From contig CAVUOD010000033.1 in assembly GCA_963743015.1 (NCBI GenBank), forward strand, positions 121,623-185,622: 64,000 nucleotides of DNA, in the 5' to 3' direction. This document shows positions 54,109 to 63,160 of the stretch, in pieces. The stretch is from CAVSRC01 sp963743015. GTDB lineage: Bacteria > Pseudomonadota > Alphaproteobacteria > Rhizobiales > Kaistiaceae. The position numbers and the translations under genes were made by a program. Numbering within the stretch: the stretch's first letter is position 1; each line of letters begins with the position of its first letter. The notes under the pieces are model-generated. The model did not search any database and had not been told where the DNA came from. It saw only the letters and a list, made by a program, of their open reading frames with translations.

Positions 54109-54615
54109 TCAGAGCGGGTGACCCTGCTTCTTCAGCTCTTCCTTGGTCTTGTCGAGAAGCTCGGCTCCCACCCGGTCGGACCAGGCCTGCACCGCCTGCA
54201 GCGTGTCGCGGAAAACGGCCGGCCCGTCGGTCTGATACTTCTGGCCGGCGGGGCTCTTGAGGAAGGCGGCGATGGTATTGAGTTCCTGCTCGGAGAACGC
54301 CTTGGCGTAGACGCGCGCCACGTCCTGGTCGAGCTCCTTGCGCCGCACGACGAGCTTCAGGGCGACGGCCTGAACCGTGTCGGCGATCTCCTGGTGCAGG
54401 TCAGGGCGGGCGCGGATCAGCCGGTTGGTGACCTCGTTGGCGATCGCCGGCAGGCGGTTGTCGAAGCTTCGGGTGGCGGTGGTGGCATTGATCACCGCGA
54501 GGGCAGCGGCCAAATGCGATTGGCTGATCTCCTGCGCCATGAGCGAGGATGTCGGCACCGCGACAAGGGCGGCTACAACCGCTGCCATTCGGACGAAATT
54601 ACCGATCAGGGTCAT
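54109..54615 (-). CDS. DUF2059-family secreted protein
   Basis: A 168-residue protein starting at ATG 54615, which has a GGAG Shine-Dalgarno six bases upstream; ATG 54627 in the same frame has none. A signal peptide (VRMAAVVAALVAVPTSSLMA) is followed by a helical DUF2059 domain with the typical AFSEQELNTIAAFLKSPAGQKY block (residues about 105-126). DUF2059 proteins are periplasmic and of unknown function. It lies 13 bases before gor and follows rpiA, probably in one transcript. Confidence 0.88.
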   Translation of the reverse strand: MTLIGNFVRMAAVVAALVAVPTSSLMAQEISQSHLAAALAVINATTATRSFDNRLPAIANEVTNRLIRARPDLHQEIADTVQAVALKLVVRRKELDQDVARVYAKAFSEQELNTIAAFLKSPAGQKYQTDGPAVFRDTLQAVQAWSDRVGAELLDKTKEELKKQGHPL

Positions 54616-54644
54616 TAGGTGCTCCATGTGGATAGAAAGCAGTT

Positions 54645-55352
54645 CTACTTGCTCAGGCGGGTGACGCCATCACTGCCCGCCACGACCACGAGCGAGGCAA
54701 ATCCAATGAACAGGCCATGTTCGACAACGCCGGGCGTGGCATCAAGCTCCCGTGCAAGGCGCTCAGGATCGACTATACGGCCGACAGATACGTCAAGAAT
54801 GTGATTGCCGCCATCGGTGACATAGGGGCCGGCGCCGGCCTGGCGCCAGGCCATCGACCCGCTCAGCCCAAGGCGGGCGGCCACGCGCTCGACGGCGAGG
54901 CGCACCGGCGTCGCGCCGAAGGGCACGATCTCGATGGGCAGGGGAAAGGCGCCGAGAGCGTCGACGATCTTGGCCTTGTCGACAACGACGATCATGCGCT
55001 GCGCCGCGCTTGCCACGATCTTCTCGCGCAGCAGCGCACCGCCGCCGCCCTTGATCATGCGCAGTTCCGGATCGACCTCGTCGGCCCCGTCGACGACCAG
55101 ATCGATCGCCGGTTCCTCGTCGAGCGTGGCGAGCGGGATGCCCTCGGCACGGGCGAGTTCGGCCGTCTTGTCCGAGGTGGGCACGCCGACGACCGACAGC
55201 CCGCCGCGTACGCGCTCGCCCAGCGCGCGAACGAAATGCGCGGCCGTGCGGCCGGTGCCAAGGCCGAGCTTCATGCCCGGGCGGACATCCTCCAGCGCCG
55301 CCTCGGCGGCGCGCCGACGTTCAGCATCAACGCCCGGTGTCGTCTCGGCCAT
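54645..55352 (-). CDS. rpiA: Ribose-5-phosphate isomerase A
   Basis: RpiA interconverts ribose 5-phosphate and ribulose 5-phosphate. The 235-residue protein starts at ATG 55352 (55355 also ATG). Family motifs are present: LGTGRTAAHFV (phosphate loop, here with Arg in place of the more common Ser), DGADEVDPELRMIKGGGGALLREKI with the catalytic Glu/Asp, PIEIVPFG and GPYVTDGGNHILD. Length is normal and the frame is clean. Confidence 0.93.
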   Translation of the reverse strand: MAETTPGVDAERRRAAEAALEDVRPGMKLGLGTGRTAAHFVRALGERVRGGLSVVGVPTSDKTAELARAEGIPLATLDEEPAIDLVVDGADEVDPELRMIKGGGGALLREKIVASAAQRMIVVVDKAKIVDALGAFPLPIEIVPFGATPVRLAVERVAARLGLSGSMAWRQAGAGPYVTDGGNHILDVSVGRIVDPERLARELDATPGVVEHGLFIGFASLVVVAGSDGVTRLSK

Positions 55353-55503
55353 CAACCGGCGCCTCTGCCGAAAAACAGGGATACGAGAAGGTATTTCATC
55401 GCGATTCCGGACCTTTCCGGCCGCTTGTTAGCATCTGGCGGGCCTTGACGCCACGGCGACGATGTGCCGGGGTCGGCTGTGGCTGTCGAAGGGGGAACCG
55501 ACC

Positions 55504-55956
55504 ATGCTGACTGACCTTTTGCTCGCGATCGCCCATCACCTGCTGATCTTCGCGCTTGCCGCCGTTCTCGTCGCCGAGATGATGCTGGTCAGGCCGCAGA
55601 TGTCGACCGCCGACGCGCTCAAGGTGGCGCGCATCGACATCGCCTTCGGGGTGCTCGCCGGGCTGATCCTGATCGTCGGCTTCGGGCGCGTCTATTTCGG
55701 CCTCAAAGGGCCCGATTACTACTGGCACAACGTGTTCTTCCACGCCAAGCTCGGCGCCGTGCTGCTTGTCGGCATCCTGTCCATCTGGCCGACCATCCGC
55801 TTCATCAGGTGGCGGGCGGCGATCCGCCGCGGCGCGGATTTCGTTCCGCCGCCGGCGGAGGTTGAAAAAGCCAGGCGATTCATCCATTTAGAGCTGGTCG
55901 TTTTCTTCTTGATTCCGGTATTCGCGGCCCTGATGGCGCGCGGCTACGGAAGCTGA
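55504..55956 (+). CDS. DUF2214-family membrane protein
   Basis: A 150-residue inner-membrane protein with four hydrophobic helices (LLLAIAHHLLIFALAAVLVAEM, FGVLAGLILIVGFGRVYFG, HAKLGAVLLVGILSIWPTIRF and LVVFFLIPVFAALMARGYG). The ATG at 55504 follows GGGGGAACC. A His in the first helix and WHNVFFHAK are conserved in this family, whose role is unknown. gph starts 14 bases downstream. Confidence 0.85.
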   Translation: MLTDLLLAIAHHLLIFALAAVLVAEMMLVRPQMSTADALKVARIDIAFGVLAGLILIVGFGRVYFGLKGPDYYWHNVFFHAKLGAVLLVGILSIWPTIRFIRWRAAIRRGADFVPPPAEVEKARRFIHLELVVFFLIPVFAALMARGYGS

Positions 55957-55970
55957 CTTCCGGCCCTGCC

Positions 55971-56648
55971 TTGCTCCCCCCTACCCTTGTCTTCGATCTC
56001 GACGGAACCCTCGTCGATACCGCGCCCGACATCGTGCGGGCGCTGAATGCGGTGCTGGCCGGCGAAGGCCTGCCGCCGATGACCACCGAGACGGCGCTCA
56101 GCATGGTCGGCCGCGGCGCACGCGTGCTGATCCGGAGCGCTTTTGCGGCCGTCGGACGGCAGGTCGAGGGCGCCGAGCTGGAGCGGCTGTTCAAGGGGCT
56201 CATTGACCATTACGGGGAGCATCTGGCCGACGAGAGCCGCCCGTATCCTGGCGTCGAGGCCGCGCTCGACCGTTTTTCCGCCGCCGGCTGGCTGCTGGCG
56301 GTGTGCACCAACAAGCCCGATCCGCTCGCGCGGCCGATTTTGGAGGCGCTTAACCTGGCACCGCGCTTTGGCGCGATCGTCGGCCAGGGCGCACTGCCTT
56401 GGCTGAAGCCCGACGCCCGCGTCTTCAACGAGACGGTGCGGCTGGCCGGCGGGTCGCCGGAGCGCGCCGTCATGGTGGGCGATTCCGAAACCGACATCGA
56501 GACGGCGCGAGCGGCCGGCGCACCGGTGGTGGCGGTCAGCTTCGGCTACACGCCGGTGCCGGTCGCCGCATTCAAGCCGGACCGGCTGATCGACCATTTC
56601 GACGCCCTTTGGGAGGCAGTCGCCAGTCTTGGCGTCGCTTCGCCTTGA
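55971..56648 (+). CDS. gph: Phosphoglycolate phosphatase (HAD family)
   Basis: Gph removes phosphate from 2-phosphoglycolate. The 225-residue HAD protein has motif I VFDLDGTLVDTAPD, motif II in LLAVCTNKPD, the Lys of WLKPDARVF and motif IV VMVGDSETDIETA. The start is probably TTG 55971, because no ATG or GTG lies between it and motif I. It is the last core gene before tRNA-Val and the second integrated region. Confidence 0.87.
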   Translation: MLPPTLVFDLDGTLVDTAPDIVRALNAVLAGEGLPPMTTETALSMVGRGARVLIRSAFAAVGRQVEGAELERLFKGLIDHYGEHLADESRPYPGVEAALDRFSAAGWLLAVCTNKPDPLARPILEALNLAPRFGAIVGQGALPWLKPDARVFNETVRLAGGSPERAVMVGDSETDIETARAAGAPVVAVSFGYTPVPVAAFKPDRLIDHFDALWEAVASLGVASP

Positions 56649-56702
56649 CGGCGGTCCCGCCGGTCCCTTAAATCCGGGCACTTTCGGCTTCACGAGCCGG
56701 AC

Positions 56703-56777
56703 GGGCGATTAGCTCAGCGGGAGAGCACTCCCTTCACACGGGAGGGGTCACTGGTTCAATCCCAGTATCGCCCACCA
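56703..56777 (+). tRNA. tRNA-Val, anticodon CAC
   Basis: A complete 75-base cloverleaf: acceptor GGGCGAT/ATCGCCC, D arm AGCTCAGCGGGAGAGC, anticodon stem CTCCC/GGGAG with loop TTCACAC (anticodon CAC), T arm GGTTCAATCC, discriminator A and encoded CCA. The 3' end is followed by an integrase gene after about 100 bases, so this is a second tRNA-type attachment site. Confidence 0.95.
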
Positions 56778-56878
56778 TTGTAAGTTCCTCATATTGTTGC
56801 ACTTTGAGGACGCAAGCCCAGGTCCCAGCAGATCGAATTTCTCGGCTGTCACACGTACGTCACAGCGCGAGGTTCGAT

Positions 56879-57883
56879 ATGGCTTCCATCCGCAAGAGAG
56901 GCGACAAGTACCAAGTACAAGTCCGACGCAAGGGACAGGCTGCCCACGTCCGGTCCTTCCAACACAAGTCAGATGCCGTCATTTGGGCTCGCGATATGGA
57001 GTCCAAAGCCGACCGTCACGACCTGCCTCCCAATCTGAAGGTCCTTGAGGGCTGTACCCTTGGCGACCTTGTTGAGCGATACCGAGCCTCGGTGACGCCG
57101 CGCAAGCGAACTCGCGATGTGGAGACCATCGTGCTCACAGCGTTCCTACGTCAGCCGATCTGCAGGATGTCGCTTTCGCGACTTGGGCGATCCCACTTCG
57201 CTCAATACCGCGATCAGCGCCTCATGAGGGTCAAGCCCGCGACCTTCAAGCGTGAACTCAACGTCCTCCATAACGTCTTCGAGATCGCGCGGCGGGAATG
57301 GAACGTACCGATCCGCGAGAACCCGGTGGACACCCTTGCCTTCAAGACACCTGATCAGCGACGTGAGAGAAGGCTTAAGGAGGGAGAGTATGCTCGCCTC
57401 ATAGAGGCAGCTCGCTCGCGTCAGAACCCCTACATCATCCCCATCATCGAGTTCGCCATTGAGACCGGGATGCGGCGGGGCGAAATCCTGTCGATGAGAT
57501 GGGACCACGTCGATGTTGAGCGCCGGTCGGTGCTGATCCCGACCACCAAGAATGGGCACGCTAGGACAATCCCATTGAGCCGTCTGGCGGTGACGATCCT
57601 CGCCGATCTGCCAAGGACTGGGGACCGGGTATTTCCTGTGTCCGGCAATGCCGTTCGGCTGGCTTGGGGGCGGGCAGTGAAAAAGGCCGGGATTGATGAC
57701 CTCCACTTCCATGACCTTCGTCACGAAGCCATTAGCCGGTTCTTTGAGTTGGGGTTGACCGCGCCAGAGGTTGCCTTGATCAGCGGCCATCGCGATCTGC
57801 GAATGCTCAACCGCTACACCCATCCGACAAGGGAAAGGATTGCAGCGAAGCTGGACCGTCCGAATGGGGAGACCGCTCCATGA
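56879..57883 (+). CDS. Tyrosine-type site-specific integrase (intact)
   Basis: The 334-residue recombinase starts at ATG 56879 (ASIRKRGDKYQVQVRRKGQ, an N-terminal DNA-binding domain that contacts arm-type sites). The core-binding domain spans residues about 60-165. The catalytic domain has R in ETGMRRGEILSMRW, K in TKNGHARTIPL, HDLRHEAISRFFELG (HxxR), the H in LISGHRDLRM and the nucleophile in RYTHPTRE. All residues are present. An open extension to 56804 exists but begins inside the tRNA-flanking region. Its frame and codon use look AT-richer than the core. Confidence 0.93.
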   Translation: MASIRKRGDKYQVQVRRKGQAAHVRSFQHKSDAVIWARDMESKADRHDLPPNLKVLEGCTLGDLVERYRASVTPRKRTRDVETIVLTAFLRQPICRMSLSRLGRSHFAQYRDQRLMRVKPATFKRELNVLHNVFEIARREWNVPIRENPVDTLAFKTPDQRRERRLKEGEYARLIEAARSRQNPYIIPIIEFAIETGMRRGEILSMRWDHVDVERRSVLIPTTKNGHARTIPLSRLAVTILADLPRTGDRVFPVSGNAVRLAWGRAVKKAGIDDLHFHDLRHEAISRFFELGLTAPEVALISGHRDLRMLNRYTHPTRERIAAKLDRPNGETAP

Positions 57884-58474
57884 ATGTAGGATGGTGTTCG
57901 GTCCCCTAACGGGCACGTGAAGCTGCCCCATCGGTGGCACGTATCGTTGAACATTGGGTGGGGGGTCAGTGTGAGGGTGATGATCGACCATTCCCTATCC
58001 CCCACTCAATGGACACAATCCCCCGCACATTCTGTCCGACCCCTCCCCGTGAACCGGATTGTCGCGCTCGGGACCATCATCTCGTGAGTGGCCGTGAAGG
58101 GGTACGATTATGGAATAGGACTTTATCCATCTTTGTACCCCCTTCTGACTCGTCCCATCCATTGAGGTGTCGATCCAAAAATCTGCGCTGGATTTGTGGG
58201 CGCATATATCCCAGAGCGCGAATGCCCATTCTCCCCCGTGGGGTGCCCCTCGCTTCCTCACGGCCCACGAAAAGTTCCCCATTCCGATCCGCCCGCACAC
58301 ATTCGGTGGAAACTTGACCTGGACACCTCGAACTACTGGCGTCCGCACGACCGCTGGGCAGTGATGAGGTTCGGCACGGCCTGACGGGGCGATTACTTCA
58401 GTGTCGGCTGTTTCGGGCCGGCTCGGCGATGGTCGACCTGGGCGCGGCGGCAGCGTTTTGCGCCGCCTTTGCGG
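57884..58474. other. Intergenic region between integrase and IS5-type transposase
   Basis: Nearly 600 bases of AT-richer sequence with no gene I can support. The longest frames (about 115 codons, minus strand) lack a start context and look random. A 13-base sequence TGGACACCTCGAA at 58320-58332 recurs inverted at 59618-59630 on the other side of the transposase. Confidence 0.5.
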
Positions 58475-59630
58475 TCATGCGGACGCGGTCCGCCCCTCAT
58501 GCCAGACGTAGCGCGTGAGATTGTAGGCGAGATTGACCATGCCGATCTTCGTCCTGGCCCGCGCCATGCCGATGGTCCGCACGAACAGGCCCATGCGGGC
58601 TTTCTGCTGCGCGAAGACATGTTCGACAAAGGCCCGGACCTTCGAACGGCGGCCATTGGCCCGTGCGGTTCGTTCGCTCATCGGCCGCCCCTTCGGCTTC
58701 TTGTGGTGGATATCGGAGACGTAGCCGTTCTTCGCCAGCCACGCCTCGTTGGTCTTCGAGCGATAGGCGGTGTCGGCCCACACCGTCGATCCGGTGTTGC
58801 TCTTGTCCAGCACGTTGCGGAGCTGCGCCCCGTCATAGGCCGACGCGCCGGTGACGGTGAAGCCGCGGATAAACCCGTGCCGGCGGTCGATCGCGGCGTG
58901 GTTCTTGTAGCCGAAGGCAGGGACGGCGATGTCGCGCTGCTTCGTCTTTCCCGCCTCGTCGGTCTTGGCCTTGGAGAACTTCACCGTCCAACGCGCGTCG
59001 CGGTCCTTCTGCCTCAGCTTCGCAGGCTTGTCCTTCCAGGCTTCGGGGATCTTGCCCGCCTTGATGTCGGCCTTCTCGCCATCGCTGTTGCGCTGTTTGG
59101 GCGCCGCCACGATCGTGGCGTCGACGATCTGGCCGCCCATCGCCAAGTAGCCGGCCTTGGTGAGATGCCTGTCGAAACGGGCAAACAGGTTCTCCACCGC
59201 GCGGGCTTGGCCGAGATGCTCCCGGAACAGCCAGATCGTCTTGGCGTCCGGTACCTTGTCACCGAGCCCCAGCCCGAGGAAGCGCATGAAGGACAGCCGG
59301 TCCTGGATCTGGAACTCAGCCTGGTCGTCCGACAGGCTGTAGAGCGCCTGCAGCACCATCACCTTGAACATCAGGACCGCATCGTAGGGCGGCCGGCCAC
59401 CTTTGGCACCGTCCGAACGTTTTAGCGCCTTGGCCAATGGCTTGCGGAAAACCTCCCACGGCACCACCGCGTTCAGCTTCTCCAGTGGATCACCGGCCTC
59501 GCTCAGCCGCACATAGCGCTCGTCAATATCCCAGAACCCGGCCTGTCCTCGCATCGATCCCCTCCGCGCGATTCATTGCACCGAGTAAATCAAATCCGCC
59601 CGGCCACGGCGAGGTTCTTCGAGGTGTCCA
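58320..59630. mobile_element. Possible IS5-type element bounded by 13-bp inverted repeats
   Basis: TGGACACCTCGAA occurs at 58320-58332 on the plus strand and at 59618-59630 on the minus strand, enclosing the single transposase gene in 1.31 kb, a normal size for such elements. Similarity weakens beyond the 13 bases and no target duplication is clear, so the boundaries are tentative. Confidence 0.45.
58475..59554 (-). CDS. IS5-family transposase
   Basis: A 359-residue transposase with a DUF772-type N-terminal domain (RPPYDAVLMFKVMVLQALYSLSDDQAEFQIQDR) and a DDE catalytic domain: D in GGQIVDATIVAAP, D in VWADTAYRSKTNEAW and E in RAFVEHVFAQQKARMG. The DDE spacing and the YREK-like region are typical of the IS5 group. 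The frame is intact, so the enzyme may be active. Confidence 0.93.
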   Translation of the reverse strand: MRGQAGFWDIDERYVRLSEAGDPLEKLNAVVPWEVFRKPLAKALKRSDGAKGGRPPYDAVLMFKVMVLQALYSLSDDQAEFQIQDRLSFMRFLGLGLGDKVPDAKTIWLFREHLGQARAVENLFARFDRHLTKAGYLAMGGQIVDATIVAAPKQRNSDGEKADIKAGKIPEAWKDKPAKLRQKDRDARWTVKFSKAKTDEAGKTKQRDIAVPAFGYKNHAAIDRRHGFIRGFTVTGASAYDGAQLRNVLDKSNTGSTVWADTAYRSKTNEAWLAKNGYVSDIHHKKPKGRPMSERTARANGRRSKVRAFVEHVFAQQKARMGLFVRTIGMARARTKIGMVNLAYNLTRYVWHEGRTASA

Positions 59631-59733
59631 CCTGACTGGCCCAACGCGCACCATGGGTTGAGCGGCTCGTTGAACGGAGGGACCATTGTGAGTGGGAGGT
59701 GGGGGCGTATCCGATGAACTGGCAGCAGCTCAA

Positions 59734-60093
59734 ATGACCGCGACGCTGAAGTGGCTCAATGTTGGCCTCAGAGGCATCATGGAGGCCGGCATCGTGGCGG
59801 CGTTCGCCGTCTGGGGCTACTACGCGGCTACGGGGCTGATGGCTATAGTTCTCGCCGTCGCGGTGCCGGTACTGGGTTTCGGCTTCTGGGCAGCAATCGA
59901 TTTCCACCAAGCGGGACCGCTGGGCGAGCCCCTACGTCTCACTCAGGAACTGATCATCTCGGGACTTGCCGCCCTTGCGTTGTACGTCGCCGGTCAGCCC
60001 TTCTGGGCGTGGACGTTAGCGATCATCTCCATCGTTCATCACGCGGCGGTCTACGCTCTTGGGGGCAAGCTACTGAACAAAGAAGCGAGGTGA
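59734..60093 (+). CDS. YrdB-like small membrane protein (DUF2568)
   Basis: A 119-residue protein with four transmembrane helices starting KWLNVGLRGIMEAGIVAAFAVWGYY and ending in IISIVHHAAVYALGGKLL. The family is small and of unknown function. ATG 59734 fits relatives; a GTG start at 59692 would add 14 residues. It lies in the acquired region right of tRNA-Val. Confidence 0.7.
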   Translation: MTATLKWLNVGLRGIMEAGIVAAFAVWGYYAATGLMAIVLAVAVPVLGFGFWAAIDFHQAGPLGEPLRLTQELIISGLAALALYVAGQPFWAWTLAIISIVHHAAVYALGGKLLNKEAR

Positions 60094-60470
60094 GCGGCGT
60101 AATTCAGGCCGTCAGAGCATCCAGCGCATCCGAAACGCCCTGCGACAGGTGTACGATTTCGGAGATTGGTCGAGCGGCCGAACAACGCGGTATTGGCTAT
60201 CTGTTTCAAGGCGTGGGCGGGCAATGGATGCGCCCAAAGGAGCGCGTGATGTTCGACCGCTCGTACTGGGATTACAGCTTCCGATCCTTAACAGATGGTT
60301 AACAACAGATACCCAACGGTTCCGGAGTGATTGCAACATGTGACTTGAAGTATCCTTCAAACCAAAATGCACTGCCTCCATCAGGTGTCGTCGCAAAACG
60401 GCTAGTGCAACAAGTAATGGCACCGATTGGCTAGAACAGCGTCGCGGCAAACTTAAACGGCACCGACTGG
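60094..60470. other. Intergenic region with a possible gene fragment
   Basis: A short plus-strand frame near 60165-60302 reads EQRGIGYLFQGVGGQWMRPKERVMF and ends in a run of aromatic residues, which looks less random than most non-coding frames and may be the end of a broken gene. Otherwise nothing is recognised. Confidence 0.35.
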
Positions 60471-61220
60471 TTATGCTGGTATAGCGTCGCCCCGGGTGCA
60501 TCGTAGTCCCCACGTCGCACCAATCAGTGCCACACTAGCGGTAGTCCCACTAACGTCGGCGACAGACCCCGACACATAAGCCGACCACGGCGTTCCGGCC
60601 CAGTGCTTGGTTAGCGCGAGCGTCCCCACCGTTGTTGAAGACAGCCCGCTGTAGCCGCCAATCCAGTTTGCCCCAATCGTGCCCTTCAGGTCAGGTGTGA
60701 AGAAATAGTCCCAATAGCCGCCGACGGACGGGTAGCTGGTTCCGTCCGAAACCCATCCATAGCCGAGTTGAGCCCCGAAAATTGAATTTGGATGGGTGTA
60801 GAGCGCCAACTCTGCTCCGAGAGTGAAGGTACTCTGCGTATAAAATGATGATGAGGTCTGGAAGCCGCCCACGAAGCCACCCAGTGCCGCACCGGGTAAA
60901 TTCTTGTACAGATGCGCAACGCCGCCGAAAACCGTGACTGACGGATCAAACGTTGCAGCAAGCCCAATGTCCGGCTCCAGGTTCCAACCATCATGGAGGG
61001 GCATGTTGAGCCGAGCGCCAAGGGTTCCCGTACCCGACGATACATTGCCTTCTTTGAGCCAGCCCAAACTACCGGTGACATCCGCCGTGATCATAGGCGT
61101 TGGCGAATAGAGTGGGCTTCCCTCGACCGGCGGATAGTATGTCCCATCCGCCGCCCACACTGGTTCTGTCATGCCCAGCGCAAACGTCGCCGCCAAAAGC
61201 AAACGGGTTCTGAGATGCAT
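60471..61220 (-). CDS. Predicted outer-membrane beta-barrel or surface protein
   Basis: A 249-residue protein with a signal peptide (LLLAATFALGMTEPVWAADG, cleavage near residue 24) and alternating hydrophobic/polar strands rich in Gly, Tyr, Trp and Ser (GALGARLNMPLHDGWNLEPDIGLA, GGYWDYFFTPDLKGTIGANWIGG). This composition fits a small outer-membrane barrel. No family is recognised with confidence. It belongs to the acquired region. Confidence 0.7.
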   Translation of the reverse strand: MHLRTRLLLAATFALGMTEPVWAADGTYYPPVEGSPLYSPTPMITADVTGSLGWLKEGNVSSGTGTLGARLNMPLHDGWNLEPDIGLAATFDPSVTVFGGVAHLYKNLPGAALGGFVGGFQTSSSFYTQSTFTLGAELALYTHPNSIFGAQLGYGWVSDGTSYPSVGGYWDYFFTPDLKGTIGANWIGGYSGLSSTTVGTLALTKHWAGTPWSAYVSGSVADVSGTTASVALIGATWGLRCTRGDAIPA

Positions 61221-61324
61221 GGCTCAGCCCTCTCTGATCGATATGGTCAGCGTAAGGACAATGACCATAAGAACAAATCGCCTAACTTGGGTTGCATATG
61301 CGTCACACAAAGGACGGAAATTAG

Positions 61325-61512
61325 TCAGCCCGCCATTACCACCGGCCACCTGCGTGGCGGCAAGAATGCCAGCCCGTGCCCAAGCGGTACCGACCCCGGT
61401 TCGATCCGATAGTTTGACCGTAGAAGCAAGATGGCATCCACCACCCGGTCGCGCTCTTCCTCGAAGAGCTGCCGGTGCATCCGGCGAACAGCCTCAGCCC
61501 CCGAGAGAGGTT
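61325..61512 (-). pseudogene. C-terminal fragment of a gene cut by IS21
   Basis: On the minus strand a frame runs from the IS21 edge (about 61518) to a TGA at 61325, about 60 residues (AEAVRRMHRQLFEEERDRV and DAILLLRSNYRIEPG). Charged helical sequence of this kind is not typical of random frames. Its start would lie inside the element, so the IS insertion probably removed the N-terminus. Family unknown. Confidence 0.4.
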
Positions 61513-61630
61513 CATGCGTGTTGATTTCCAGCGAGAACTGACCCGTCGTTGAGGGATATTTCCAGCGAGAAGTGACCCATGTTTGAACCCCTCCCTGCTT
61601 GTCTTGAGCGGGGGCTATGGAGTGATCGAC

Positions 61631-63160
61631 ATGGCGTTATTGAGCGTTATCCGACGCTGGCATTTTCGAGAGCATCTATCGATCCGGGCGATCTCGCGCC
61701 GGACTGGCCTATCCCGGAACACGGTCCGCAAATATCTGCGCTCCGACGACGTGGAGCCGAAGTTCAAGGTTCCCGACCGGCCCAGCAAGCTCGACCCCTT
61801 CGCCGACCGGTTGTCGACCTGGCTGAAGGCGGAAGCCAACAAACCCCGCAAGCAGAGGCGGACCGTCAAGCAGTTGCATGCCGACCTGATGAGCCTCGGC
61901 TATGACGGCTCCTACAATCGTGTCGCGGCGTTTGCCCGGGACTGGAAAGCCGATCGGCAAAGAGAGTTGCAGACGTCGGGCCGCGGGACATTCGTTCCGC
62001 TTGCCTTTGAACCCGGCGAAGCGTTCCAGTTCGACTGGTCCGAGGACTGGGCGATCGTCGGCAACGAGCGCGTCAAGCTGCAGGTGGCCCATACGAAGCT
62101 GAGCTACAGCCGCGCCTTCATCGTGCGGGCTTATCCTCTACAGACGCATGAGATGCTGTTCGACGCCCACAATCACGCCTTCCGCGTCTTTGGCGGCGTT
62201 CCCCGCCGCGGCATCTACGACAACATGAAGACCGCCATCGACAGGGTCGGGCACGGCAAGGAGCGCGATGTCAACGCTCGCTTCCTGGCAATGGCCAGCC
62301 ACTACCTCTTCGAGCCTGAGTTCTGCAATCCGGCATCCGGTTGGGAGAAGGGACAGGTCGAGAAGAACGTCCAGGATGCTCGCCACCGGCTCTGGCAGCC
62401 GATGCCGCGCGTTCCTTCTGTGGAAGCCCTGAACGAATGGCTGGAGAGCCGCTGCCTTGAGCTTTGGCGGCAGACGTCGCATGGGCAAATGCGTGGGACC
62501 ATCGCTGATGTCTGGGCCGAGGAAGCTCAGGCCCTCATGCCGGCATCACGTCCATTCGACGGCTTTGTGGAATACACCAAACGGGTCTCTCCGACCTGCC
62601 TCGTCCATCTGGAGCGCAACCGCTACAGCGTTCCGGCGTCGTTCGCCAACCGGCCGGTGAGCCTGCGTGTCTATCCGGAGAGGATCGTCGTCGCGGCAGA
62701 AGGCCAGGTGATCTGCGAGCACCGGCGCATCATCGACCGCTCTCATGATCGGCCCGGACAGACGGTTTACGACTGGCGGCATTACCTGGCGGTCGTTCAG
62801 CGCAAGCCTGGCGCTCTTCGCAACGGTGCACCCTTCGCCGAACTCCCCGACGCCTTCAGGACACTGCAGCAGCATCTCCTCAGGAAGCCGGGCGGCGATC
62901 GCGAGATGGTCGATATCCTGGCGCTCGTCCTCCAGCACAATGAACAGGCTGTCCTCTCGGCCGTCGAGCTGGCGCTTGAGGCAGGCGTTCCGACAAAGAT
63001 GCATGTGCTCAACCTGCTTCACAGGCTGGTTGACGGCAAACCCCTCCTGCCGCCGGCCGTCGATGCACCTCAGGCTTTGACGCTCACCAATGAGCCGCAG
63101 GCCAATGTCGAGCGCTACGACGCCCTGAGGAAGACGGCGGAGGCGCGTCATGGCTCATGA
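61631..63160 (+). CDS. istA: IS21 transposase IstA
   Basis: The DDE transposase of IS21 elements. ATG 61631 (ALLSVIRRWHFREHLSIRAISR) matches family starts; the frame is also open upstream. A helix-turn-helix (residues about 15-45) precedes an rve/DDE integrase core with D in EAFQFDWSEDW, D in RRGIYDNMKTA and E in GWEKGQVEKNVQD. It overlaps istB by 11 bases, as in most IS21 copies. The frame is intact. Confidence 0.95.
   Translation: MALLSVIRRWHFREHLSIRAISRRTGLSRNTVRKYLRSDDVEPKFKVPDRPSKLDPFADRLSTWLKAEANKPRKQRRTVKQLHADLMSLGYDGSYNRVAAFARDWKADRQRELQTSGRGTFVPLAFEPGEAFQFDWSEDWAIVGNERVKLQVAHTKLSYSRAFIVRAYPLQTHEMLFDAHNHAFRVFGGVPRRGIYDNMKTAIDRVGHGKERDVNARFLAMASHYLFEPEFCNPASGWEKGQVEKNVQDARHRLWQPMPRVPSVEALNEWLESRCLELWRQTSHGQMRGTIADVWAEEAQALMPASRPFDGFVEYTKRVSPTCLVHLERNRYSVPASFANRPVSLRVYPERIVVAAEGQVICEHRRIIDRSHDRPGQTVYDWRHYLAVVQRKPGALRNGAPFAELPDAFRTLQQHLLRKPGGDREMVDILALVLQHNEQAVLSAVELALEAGVPTKMHVLNLLHRLVDGKPLLPPAVDAPQALTLTNEPQANVERYDALRKTAEARHGS

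Noticed and set aside
57995..58348. A 117-codon minus-strand frame between integrase and IS5 transposase
   Set aside because: No Shine-Dalgarno, no domain, and cysteine/tryptophan-rich composition typical of non-coding frames.
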